A DNA stretch of 15,991 nt from Treponema sp. (GCA_004554075.1 SFOB01000055.1:1-15991), one strand, 5' to 3'; positions 8,644 to 15,297 are shown, counted from the stretch's first letter. Numbers and translations: made by a program. The notes: a model not told the origin generated them from the letters alone.

Positions 8644-9006
8644 ATGAAAAAGATAACCGCATTATTAACAATTTTACTTTTGCTGGCTGGTAGCTTTTTT
8701 GCTCAGGCGATATTCTCGGAAAAGACTAATTCTGTTATTGAACCAAACAATCATTCTTTTTTGACGGAAGAGTATCAGGGCTCTGAGATTACTATTACTG
8801 GGCTGCTTTCTGCAAAAAAGAACACCTTTGTGTTGAAGGAAAATCCGGATTCAAGATCTGTTGTTACTTTTAACCTTGAAGTAAAGAAATGGAGCCTTAA
8901 GAGAAAGCTCCGTAAGTTTGATGGTAAGACGGTGAAGATTACCGGAGTGCTAACAGATGCTTCCAGAACCTGGATTAAATCTATGAAGGTTACGAAAGTA
9001 GAATAG
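8644..9006 (+). CDS. Small secreted OB-fold-like protein, partner of the second C11 protease
   Basis: A 120-residue exported protein. A hydrophobic signal of about 22 residues ends AQA, a signal peptidase I site, and there is no lipobox Cys, so unlike its paralogue at 5910-6332 it should be soluble after export. The beta-rich domain (about 45-120) reads ITITGLLS, FVLKENPDS, VKITGVLT and KVTKVE, and aligns without gaps to the paralogue over about 76 residues. It sits 9 bases after the protease C-terminal fragment, with AAGGAC ahead of the ATG, so it is in the same operon. The basic stretch KKWSLKRKLRKF gives it a more positive character than the paralogue. Function unknown; OB fold inferred from pattern only. 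Confidence 0.78.
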   Translation: MKKITALLTILLLLAGSFFAQAIFSEKTNSVIEPNNHSFLTEEYQGSEITITGLLSAKKNTFVLKENPDSRSVVTFNLEVKKWSLKRKLRKFDGKTVKITGVLTDASRTWIKSMKVTKVE

Positions 9007-9020
9007 TTCTACTAAACGAC

Positions 9021-9060
9021 AAAGGGCTTTTGAACGATTAGTTCAAAGCCCTTTCTTTTT
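9021..9060 (+). terminator. Rho-independent terminator after the second module
   Basis: AAAGGGCTTTTGAAC (9021-9035) pairs with GTTCAAAGCCCTTT (9041-9054) with one bulged T and a 5-base loop, followed by CTTTTT. On the minus strand the stem lacks a T-run, so it is a weak candidate for the convergent transporter gene. Confidence 0.88.
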
Positions 9061-9077
9061 GGTAAGTTACGTGATTT

Positions 9078-9111
9078 GTGGTGCTTCGACTCCGCTCAGC
9101 AACCGCACCAC
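9078..9111. repeat. Intergenic hairpin between convergent genes
   Basis: Perfect 7-bp arms GTGGTGC (9078-9084) and GCACCAC (9105-9111) enclose a 20-base GC-rich segment containing CTTCGACTCCGCTCAGC. It stands out from the AT-rich surroundings and looks like a dispersed intergenic repeat unit. Only one copy is visible in this window. Confidence 0.45.
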
Positions 9112-9124
9112 TCGGAAATATTGT

Positions 9125-10771
9125 TTATCCGTTCACGAGGATTTCGGAAATGTTGAAACAGTTGTCGCCGATGTGTTCGATGGTTCTTACGATGTCGATG
9201 TAGAGAAGCTCGGACTTAACGTCGGCACCGCCTTCGAGGCGCTTGCGGGCTACTTTCTTTAAGTCTTTGCGGAAGGCGTCGATTCCGTCTTCGAGTTCAC
9301 GGGCGAGTTCGAGTTTTTCCGGGGTAAGCTGTTTGTTGATGTTTATGCGGATAAACTGGAGGAACTGGCGGGCAAGCTCGATGTATGGTAAAAGGCGTTC
9401 CATATCTTCGCTCTGGAACTTCATCTTCTTTTCGATTGAGCGCTTAATCAGCATGATTGTGCCGTAGCAGCTGTCACTCATGTTTTCAAGTTCGTCTACA
9501 ATCTGAATCATGTTTGAAATGTGATTAAGCTGCTTTTCTGTAACTTGAAGCGATTCACACTTAATGAGATAGTGGGTAATCTGCTCGTGCATCTGATCTG
9601 CATAATCTTCTGCAAGGCCGCTGGCCTCACCGTATTTTTCTATAAAATCATTATTACGCTTTGTAACACCAATCTGAATCTTATCAAACATATCTGTTAC
9701 AACATCTGTCATATCTGCAATTGCTTTTTCTGCCTGCATGATATGGGTTGTAACATTGTCTTTTGAAAGAAGGCCGGTAAATTCCAGTTTGTAAACGTTG
9801 GAAGTTTTTTCCGGATCATCTTTAATGATTTTCTTAGTAAGAAGAATAAGAGGATTCTGCATTGGCAGCAAAATCAAAGTAGAAAGGGTTTTGAATACTG
9901 TATGCAGCATTGAAATGCGGATTGCAATGTTTGAATTGTGTCCGCCTGGTGTAAGCAGCATTACTAAATCAAGGAATGGATGGAAGAAGATGAGTGCAAG
10001 AACAGTACCGAATACGTTGAACATAACGTGAATCAGGGCAGAACGTCTTGCATCTGCATTTGCTCCCAGGGAAGCAAGAATGGCATCTATAGTAGAACCT
10101 ACGTTAGAACCGAGGGTCATTGCTGCTGCCAGTTCCCAGTTTACAAGGCCGTTAAAGGCCATTGTGATTACGATTGCAGAAAAGGCTGAAGAAGAATGCA
10201 AAAGGGCTGTAATCAGAATACCAATTGCAAAGCCAACAAGAATTGCAAGAGGACCAGAGCCCTGAATCTTAAAGAGCCAGCCAAGCTGATCTGGTGTAAA
10301 TACATCTGAAAGGCCGCTCAAACCAAGGAAGAGCATACCAAAACCCATGAGGGCTTCGGCCCAGTTTCTGTAAGCACCTTTTCTGATTATTGAAAGGAAA
10401 TAGCCGATTCCAAAAACCGGAATGGCAAAGGCAGAAATCTTAAAGTTGAATCCGAAAACTGCAACAATCCAGGCCGTGATTGTGGTACCAATGTTTGCAC
10501 CAAAAATAACACCTACAGATTGCGCAAGGGTCATCAGTCCGGAATTTACGAAGGTAACAACCATTACTGTTGTTGCACCCGATGACTGTACAATCATCGT
10601 TACAAAAAGACCGGTCATGAGGGACGCAAAGCGATTTCCTGTAAGAACCGAAAGAGCGCGCTGAAGTTTTTCACCGGAACTCTTCTGAATACCGTCGGAC
10701 ATGAGCTTCATTCCGTAGAGGAGCAGGCCCAGGCTGCCGATAAGTTCTAAAACGGGCTGTATGACATTCAT
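9125..10771 (-). CDS. Na+/phosphate cotransporter family protein with PhoU-like C-terminus
   Basis: Inner-membrane protein of 548 residues, predicted to move inorganic phosphate with sodium. The N-terminal half (about 1-310) has two inverted Na_Pi_cotrans repeats. The first carries QSSGATT (Q62, S63, S64) and GANIGTT (91-97); the second carries HSSSAFSA (from H192) and GSNVGST (221-227). Residues about 335-548 are an alpha-helical PhoU-like cytoplasmic domain, the usual fusion in the NptA/YjbB group. The start codon lies only 6 bases past a -10 box and lacks a Shine-Dalgarno, yet the N-terminus through LLYGMKLMSDG matches the family, so this start is likely right. It is transcribed alone, diverging from the lipoprotein at 10838. 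Family identity is firm; transport direction and any link to phosphate signalling are inferred. Confidence 0.92.
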   Translation of the reverse strand: MNVIQPVLELIGSLGLLLYGMKLMSDGIQKSSGEKLQRALSVLTGNRFASLMTGLFVTMIVQSSGATTVMVVTFVNSGLMTLAQSVGVIFGANIGTTITAWIVAVFGFNFKISAFAIPVFGIGYFLSIIRKGAYRNWAEALMGFGMLFLGLSGLSDVFTPDQLGWLFKIQGSGPLAILVGFAIGILITALLHSSSAFSAIVITMAFNGLVNWELAAAMTLGSNVGSTIDAILASLGANADARRSALIHVMFNVFGTVLALIFFHPFLDLVMLLTPGGHNSNIAIRISMLHTVFKTLSTLILLPMQNPLILLTKKIIKDDPEKTSNVYKLEFTGLLSKDNVTTHIMQAEKAIADMTDVVTDMFDKIQIGVTKRNNDFIEKYGEASGLAEDYADQMHEQITHYLIKCESLQVTEKQLNHISNMIQIVDELENMSDSCYGTIMLIKRSIEKKMKFQSEDMERLLPYIELARQFLQFIRININKQLTPEKLELARELEDGIDAFRKDLKKVARKRLEGGADVKSELLYIDIVRTIEHIGDNCFNISEILVNG

Positions 10772-10777
10772 ATACTA

Positions 10778-10806
10778 ATTTTACCGAAAAGCCCCCTTCT
10801 TTTCAA
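10778..10806 (-). promoter_or_regulatory. Promoter of the phosphate transporter, leaderless layout
   Basis: On the minus strand TTGAAA (10806-10801), a 17-base spacer and TAAAAT (10783-10778) form a good sigma70-type promoter. Only 6 bases separate the -10 box from the ATG at 10771, so transcription should begin at or next to the start codon. Confidence 0.6.
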
Positions 10807-10822
10807 GAAAAATAAAATCGTG

Positions 10823-10828
10823 TAAAAT
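10823..10828 (+). promoter_or_regulatory. Probable -10 box of the divergent lipoprotein gene
   Basis: TAAAAT at 10823-10828 preceded by TG, 9 bases before the ATG at 10838. No clear -35 box; TTTTCA at 10800-10805 would be at 17-base spacing and overlaps the -35 box of the divergent transporter promoter. There is no Shine-Dalgarno before the ATG, so a very short leader is likely. Confidence 0.35.
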
Positions 10829-10837
10829 ACTGACGAA

Positions 10838-11611
10838 ATGATTAAACACAGATTTTTGATTACTGCAGCTGCCGCCCTTTTACTTTTAAGCATTTCGGGC
10901 TGTAAAAAACAGCAGAAAACTTATGATGCAGACAGTATTGACCTTACACTGAATCAGGCCGAAGAACCTGCTATTCCACAGACACCACAAAAATGGCATG
11001 TAACAAACAAGCGCGTTTGTGTGCTCTTTGGTTATGACTTTAATAATCCTGAAATAAAGGATTCTCTTCTTGCACTTTTGAAGGAAAACTATGGTCTTGA
11101 TGATGACGGCGGATTAATTTATCCCCTCACCTATCCGGATGATTTTAAGCACGGAGTTCGAGGTTATGCTTCTGATTTTGCAGCAATTCTGCAGGCTGAT
11201 GACCTGGATCTTTGTGGCCTTGTTCTGCTTGGTGCTCCGGAAAACACTCACATTGCCCTGGCAAAAAATCAGGATAAATGGGAGCAGGAAGTGCCTTACC
11301 CTGTAATTGCACTTTTTCCACAGGATGATGTTCTTGGAATTGAGTCTACCTGCGACATTGTCGTAGATAAGGGACAGACTGCCGGCCTCACCGGAGAAAT
11401 TGCTCCGGAAGAAAGCGATGGTCAGATTCATCCTGATGCAGATAAGATTATTAATGAAACAATCAAATACATTCAGCTGCTGGACGGAGCTCCTTCTCGC
11501 ACCCACGAATTACAGAAGCACATGGCTCAGATGCTGGAAGGTTACCAGTTCCATCACTACACAGACCCGGAAAGCGGACTCCAGTCTATAAATCATTTTG
11601 TTTTGAACTAA
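10838..11611 (+). CDS. Lipoprotein of unknown function, periplasmic-binding-protein-like
   Basis: A 257-residue predicted lipoprotein with a signal ending SISGC, lipidated C22. After a flexible acidic, Pro-containing linker (about 30-52), alternating strands and helices begin with KRVCVLFGYDF and continue through GLVLLGAP and YPVIALFP. This is the look of a Rossmann-like or type 1 periplasmic binding fold. TYPDDF near residue 100 recalls the DUF3798 family of spirochaete lipoproteins, but that match is tentative. It lies one base upstream of the metallophosphoesterase gene, so the two are co-transcribed and probably coupled. The start is the only ATG that keeps the signal peptide. A ligand-binding role is a guess from fold appearance. 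Confidence 0.75.
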   Translation: MIKHRFLITAAAALLLLSISGCKKQQKTYDADSIDLTLNQAEEPAIPQTPQKWHVTNKRVCVLFGYDFNNPEIKDSLLALLKENYGLDDDGGLIYPLTYPDDFKHGVRGYASDFAAILQADDLDLCGLVLLGAPENTHIALAKNQDKWEQEVPYPVIALFPQDDVLGIESTCDIVVDKGQTAGLTGEIAPEESDGQIHPDADKIINETIKYIQLLDGAPSRTHELQKHMAQMLEGYQFHHYTDPESGLQSINHFVLN

Positions 11612-11612
11612 C

Positions 11613-12269
11613 ATGATCGAAATATCTCAACACGCTCAAAATATAATCGGCTCACGGGAGGCTATCGCTGCCCTGGAAAAGAAGGACCACGCACGCCTGC
11701 TGGTTATTTCAGATTCTCACGGAAGGTATGGCATTGTAGAAAGCATTGTCCGAAACTTTGGAGCTGAATGTGACGGACTGATTTTCTGCGGAGACGGGGT
11801 ATGCGATGTTGCCCAGCTTTTATATTCCGCAAAGGCTGATAAAAAACTTGGAGACTGCGTACCGCTGGTGATTGCAGCCGTTCACGGAAACTGTGACCCT
11901 TCCACCTACCCGCTGGACAAAGGCACTCTTTATTTTTCTGAGATGATAGAGCTCAAGGTAAACGGCCGCGGCATTCTTATCACCCATGGCCATAACCAGG
12001 GTGTAGACTGGGGATTGGAAAACCTTGGACTTGAAATGCAGGTAAGCGGATGTACTACAGCCTTTTACGGCCACACCCACGTTGCCCGCGAAGACAACAT
12101 TAAGAATTATAAGATTGTAAATCCTGGAAGCTGTGCAAGACCTCGAGGCGGGCAGCCTGCAGGTTTTGCCATTGCAACTGTGGAAAAAAGCTTTGTTGAT
12201 GTAGCGTTTATCAAAATGGAAATGGGCAGCGACGGAGCTACTGAATACAAGATCTGGAATCCGTATTAA
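11613..12269 (+). CDS. YfcE/MJ0936-type metallophosphoesterase
   Basis: Cytoplasmic binuclear-metal phosphodiesterase of the calcineurin-like superfamily, 218 residues. Metal ligands are all visible: D34 and H36 in SDSHG, D61 in CGDG, N93 in HGNCD, H125 in THGHN, and H154 and H156 in GHTH. NPGSCARPR near residue 170 is the signature of the YfcE branch. YfcE-like enzymes hydrolyse model phosphodiesters; the natural substrate is not set by sequence. The first 26 residues are an extension compared with relatives that start right at the first metal motif. The ATG lies one base after the upstream stop and has no clear Shine-Dalgarno, which suggests reinitiation. The 3' end overlaps the convergent hydrolase by 4 bases with no terminator between. 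Confidence 0.87.
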   Translation: MIEISQHAQNIIGSREAIAALEKKDHARLLVISDSHGRYGIVESIVRNFGAECDGLIFCGDGVCDVAQLLYSAKADKKLGDCVPLVIAAVHGNCDPSTYPLDKGTLYFSEMIELKVNGRGILITHGHNQGVDWGLENLGLEMQVSGCTTAFYGHTHVAREDNIKNYKIVNPGSCARPRGGQPAGFAIATVEKSFVDVAFIKMEMGSDGATEYKIWNPY

Positions 12270-12919
12270 AACATAAAGCCGAAATTATCATGGCCGGGAT
12301 ATACTAAAGTGCCGGCGGGAATCTCTCTGTGCAGACGGGCAAGGCTTTTCTGTATTTCTGTTTCATCACCGCCATACATATCTGTACGGCCGTAGCCGCC
12401 GTAATCAAAAAGAGTATCTCCGGAAATTAAGATACCTCGCCCATCATCTCCCCCATCAGCTTTATAGAGGCAGATTGAACCAGGAGTATGGCCCGGAGTA
12501 TGCAGAACCTTCCAGCCAAAAATTGTCATTCCTTCACGCAGTAAGGTGTCTGCTGCAGGCTGAGCACCAACTGCATCCAGTAATTCAGGAGCGCCAAAAA
12601 AACGCAGAACAGACTGATTCATAGGGCCAGGGGCGCCGGTTCCAGGAAGTTCGCAAGCCTCTAAGCCATGTATACAGATCTGAGCATTTGGAAAGGCAGC
12701 CTTGAGTGGTGCTATTCCTGTAACGTGATCAAAATGGGAATGGGTAAGCACAATTCCTGCGCATTCTAATTTATGTGATTTAAGATAATCTGTGATAAGG
12801 TTTTCATCGCCGGAAAGGGCGCAGGCTGCAGGGTCTACAATAAAACACTTGCCGCCCTCTAAAGGAACGACAAGTGTATTTACTTTAAAGACGCCTGAAT
12901 GTAAGACGTGTATTTTCAT
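12266..12919 (-). CDS. MBL-fold metallohydrolase, glyoxalase II-like
   Basis: A 217-residue cytoplasmic metallo-beta-lactamase-fold hydrolase. All seven ligands of the glyoxalase II type binuclear site are present: H60, H62, D64 and H65 in THSHFDH, H144 in TPGHT, D168 in SGDTLF, and H210 in YPGHD. It is shorter than true glyoxalase II, which has a C-terminal helical domain, so it belongs to the broad small-hydrolase group. A thioester substrate is plausible but not shown. Its ATG overlaps the stop codon of the DbpA-domain gene as TAATG, with CGGAG just upstream, so it is translationally coupled as the last gene of the clpP operon. Confidence 0.88.
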   Translation of the reverse strand: MKIHVLHSGVFKVNTLVVPLEGGKCFIVDPAACALSGDENLITDYLKSHKLECAGIVLTHSHFDHVTGIAPLKAAFPNAQICIHGLEACELPGTGAPGPMNQSVLRFFGAPELLDAVGAQPAADTLLREGMTIFGWKVLHTPGHTPGSICLYKADGGDDGRGILISGDTLFDYGGYGRTDMYGGDETEIQKSLARLHREIPAGTLVYPGHDNFGFMF

Positions 12920-13719
12920 TAAACTCCGAAAGGCTCTTTGTCGGCAGCAGCCTTTTCTGCAGCAGCATAAGCGGCAGCATCTTCTGCAGCCATTTCAGCC
13001 TGTTCAGCAGAATATTCTGTCTGGCTTTCTGCAGTTTCTGCTTCAGCAGCAGGAGCAGCTTCGCCTTCTGCATCTGACTTCTGGCGGCTGTAGCTTACTG
13101 CGAGCTTGCGTCCGCGGTAGTCGTAGCCGTTGAGTTTGTCGATTGCAGTCTGAGCATCTTCTGTATAAAGCTGTACAAAAGAGTAATTAGCAAGAACCTT
13201 AATATCACCAATGCGTTCGCGGTCAATGCCTGCGATTGCAATAAGAATACCTACGAGGTCGCGTGGGTAAACACGGCGGTTTTTACCAATGCTGATAAAG
13301 ATTGATGTAGCCTGATCTTCAGGAATCTCTACGCGTGGGTGGCGTGGGCGCTCTTCTTCAGTTGCAGCAGCTTCAGTTGTTTCAGCAGGAGCTTCTGTTC
13401 TTTCTGCGCGTTCTGCGCGTTCCTGGCGGAAATCTTTTCTTTCCTGACGGTTGCGATTATTTCTTTCGTTGCGGTCAAAGCGCTCGTTGCGTTCAAAACG
13501 ATCGCGGCGGTTATTAAACGGATGATAATGTTTGAGTGCTTCTTTAAGCAGATATGCAATTACATACTTACGAACTGTAAGTGGAACATTCTTCTTAAAT
13601 AATTTGTTGAGATCAGAAAGCAAATCTACATTTTCTGATGTTCTAACTCTCTCTGTTGCATTAGCAAGAAATTCTTCAAGCTGTGATTCGTTAATTTCAA
13701 ATTCACGATTAAATGCCAT
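12919..13719 (-). CDS. Stand-alone DbpA RNA-binding-domain protein
   Basis: A 266-residue protein with a DbpA-type RNA-binding domain (about 137-213: IFISIGKNRRVYPRDLVGIL through GRKLAVSYSR). That RRM-like domain normally sits at the end of DEAD-box helicases that bind 23S rRNA. No helicase motifs are present here. Residues 1-68 are a helical N-terminal domain. Residues about 70-108 are an Arg/Asn/Glu-rich tract of degenerate RNER repeats, probably disordered and RNA-binding. Residues 214-262 are an Ala/Glu-rich acidic tail with coiled-coil character. AGGAGA, set inside the end of the upstream gene, precedes the ATG. A role in rRNA or mRNA metabolism is inferred from the domain. Its position in the clpP operon suggests co-regulation with protein turnover. 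Confidence 0.85.
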   Translation of the reverse strand: MAFNREFEINESQLEEFLANATERVRTSENVDLLSDLNKLFKKNVPLTVRKYVIAYLLKEALKHYHPFNNRRDRFERNERFDRNERNNRNRQERKDFRQERAERAERTEAPAETTEAAATEEERPRHPRVEIPEDQATSIFISIGKNRRVYPRDLVGILIAIAGIDRERIGDIKVLANYSFVQLYTEDAQTAIDKLNGYDYRGRKLAVSYSRQKSDAEGEAAPAAEAETAESQTEYSAEQAEMAAEDAAAYAAAEKAAADKEPFGV

Positions 13720-13723
13720 TTTT

Positions 13724-14626
13724 TTATTCTCCTATTAAAGATAAAATGTAACCGGAGTTAATTTTTCTAAAGCCTGTACGTGTTAATAACGGCTGTAAAA
13801 GATCCGGCGCAATAGTGTTCGGGATTAAAACCCATTCTTTATTACAGTTTTTAAGGCTGGATATACACATATCAATAAGTTCTGTACCTATTCCAAGACC
13901 CCGGAACTGCTCAGGAACAAAAAGACTTGTAATCATAACAATCTTTTCCTGATCTTGTGAAAGCGGAGATGCTGTTATACAACCTGCAAACTCATCTGAA
14001 AGGCTAAAGCAGATATATCCGGTTTGATTACTGGCAAGAGACTCAAACTGACTTCGCCATAATCCGTAAAATGCTTTGTTTACTTCCAGCGGTAAGGTAT
14101 CATCTTCGCAGGAATCTGCAGTAATATTTAAAAGGATTGTTTTTTCATCAGCAGCAGAATCATATTCCTTGAACGAAAAATCATCATGCACTAAGGTATC
14201 ATCCGATTCAGGCAGCTGGTCCAGTTTTTCCAATCCCCATATTTCTCGCAGGGAATTATACCATTCATTGATACGTGCCGACATAAATCTGTGCTTATAA
14301 ATATGCCATCGTTTATCAATTTCAGGATAGTTTTTTAATACGTTTCTAAAATTCTTAAATACCCCCCTTCCTGAATGCATTGCGTCCTGCAATTCTTCGC
14401 GGGCCAACGGCGAGTGAAGATTATTTACAAATTCTTCGCGCAGCTCAAAACCGTCTGAAGGCCCCCATTCAGGTAAAATATAATATCTTTCGTCATCCGG
14501 CACATGACCGTCGGAATCGGAAATAACTAACTGACCTTCTTCAGCGTCGACGGCATATTCAACATCCTGGTTTTCCATTGCCGAGATAATGTCGTCTATC
14601 AGTGAATCGGTCAGTTCAAATTGCAT
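13724..14626 (-). CDS. UPF0158 domain fused to a GNAT acetyltransferase
   Basis: A 300-residue two-domain protein. Residues 1-135 match UPF0158: YAVDAEEGQLV, ILPEW, the ELREEFVNNL helix, GRGVFKNFRNVL and RINEWY. An acidic linker (about 136-165) joins a GNAT N-acetyltransferase domain (about 165-300), whose acetyl-CoA loop is QFRGLGIG (240-247, fitting Q/R-x-x-G-x-G), followed by GFRKI near the end. UPF0158 function is unknown, and the acceptor of the acetyl group cannot be told from sequence. It starts 3 bases after the clpP stop and ends 4 bases before the DbpA-domain gene. No strong Shine-Dalgarno is seen, so it depends on coupling to clpP translation. Confidence 0.82.
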   Translation of the reverse strand: MQFELTDSLIDDIISAMENQDVEYAVDAEEGQLVISDSDGHVPDDERYYILPEWGPSDGFELREEFVNNLHSPLAREELQDAMHSGRGVFKNFRNVLKNYPEIDKRWHIYKHRFMSARINEWYNSLREIWGLEKLDQLPESDDTLVHDDFSFKEYDSAADEKTILLNITADSCEDDTLPLEVNKAFYGLWRSQFESLASNQTGYICFSLSDEFAGCITASPLSQDQEKIVMITSLFVPEQFRGLGIGTELIDMCISSLKNCNKEWVLIPNTIAPDLLQPLLTRTGFRKINSGYILSLIGE

Positions 14627-14629
14627 AAA

Positions 14630-15250
14630 TTATTTAGCAGGAAGCTCCTCACGCTTTGAAACAATCTTGCTGATAAGGCCATACTTTACAGCTTCATCTG
14701 CATCCAGCCAGTAGTCGCGGTCTGTATCCTTTGTAACCTGCTCAAGTGGTGTACCTGTAGCATCTGCAATGAGTTTATTCAACTTTGCACGGATTTTTTC
14801 CATGTCTTTTGCATAAATCTCAATATCAGTTGCAACACCACGCATCTGACCAAGTGGCTGGTGGATAAGATAACGGCTGTTTGGAAGACCGATTCTGCGC
14901 TCCTTTGGAACAGCAATAAGAATAAGGGTTGCAGCAGAAGCAATAAGGCCCATACCAATAAGATAAACAGGAGCTTTAATAAAGCGGATTACATCATAAA
15001 TAGCAAAACCGGCGTCTACATCGCCACCAGGTGAGTCAATATACATGTAAATTGGAGATTTTGAATCTTCTGCATCAAGAATAAGAAGCTGTTTTGCGAT
15101 TGAATCTGCAAGCTCTTTGTTTACTTCGCCGGTAAGGACAATCTGTCTTGTCTTAAGGAATCTGTCCGAAAAAGGATCCGGCATTTTCTGTTTTTTTTCT
15201 TCATCCTCGTCGTCAAAGCGAGGGCTAGAGTAAATTGATTTATAATTCAT
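14630..15250 (-). CDS. clpP: ATP-dependent Clp protease proteolytic subunit
   Basis: Serine peptidase subunit that forms the barrel degraded-protein chamber with a ClpX or ClpA/C unfoldase. At 206 residues it has the usual ClpP length. The catalytic triad is visible: S105 in GLIASAA, H130 in LIHQPLG, and D179 in TDRDYW. SPGGDVDAGFAIYD and ATDIEIYAKD are also conserved. The nucleophile motif differs from the usual AASMG, and the N-terminus has an acidic DDEDEEKK tract in place of the common processing region, so it may be a second, divergent ClpP paralogue. The ATG at 15250 is chosen because the upstream in-frame TTG overlaps the -35 box. No Shine-Dalgarno exists, and the -10 box is 7 bases away, which predicts a leaderless mRNA. 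It is first in a four-gene operon; no clpX or lon is adjacent. Confidence 0.92.
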   Translation of the reverse strand: MNYKSIYSSPRFDDEDEEKKQKMPDPFSDRFLKTRQIVLTGEVNKELADSIAKQLLILDAEDSKSPIYMYIDSPGGDVDAGFAIYDVIRFIKAPVYLIGMGLIASAATLILIAVPKERRIGLPNSRYLIHQPLGQMRGVATDIEIYAKDMEKIRAKLNKLIADATGTPLEQVTKDTDRDYWLDADEAVKYGLISKIVSKREELPAK

Positions 15251-15257
15251 ATTATAT

Positions 15258-15286
15258 AATATAATGGAAAAAGGCCAAATTTTCAA
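15258..15286 (-). promoter_or_regulatory. Promoter of the clpP operon, leaderless layout
   Basis: On the minus strand TTGAAA (15286-15281), a 17-base spacer and TATATT (15263-15258), then 7 bases to the ATG at 15250. TATAAT directly abutting the ATG is an alternative but less likely -10. The layout mirrors the phosphate transporter promoter. Confidence 0.6.
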
Positions 15287-15297
15287 TTGAATTTACT

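Noticed and set aside
9521..9766. Plus-strand Cys-rich small protein
   Set aside because: It is antisense to the PhoU-like region of the transporter, with no ribosome-binding site, and its composition arises from the opposite strand.
12792..13133. Plus-strand gene of 113 codons
   Set aside because: It is antisense to the hydrolase and DbpA-domain genes, is low-complexity from the Ala/Glu-rich tail, and has no ribosome-binding site or motif.
15251..15286. Longer ClpP start at TTG
   Set aside because: It overlaps the -35 box and spacer, and the added residues are not ClpP-like.
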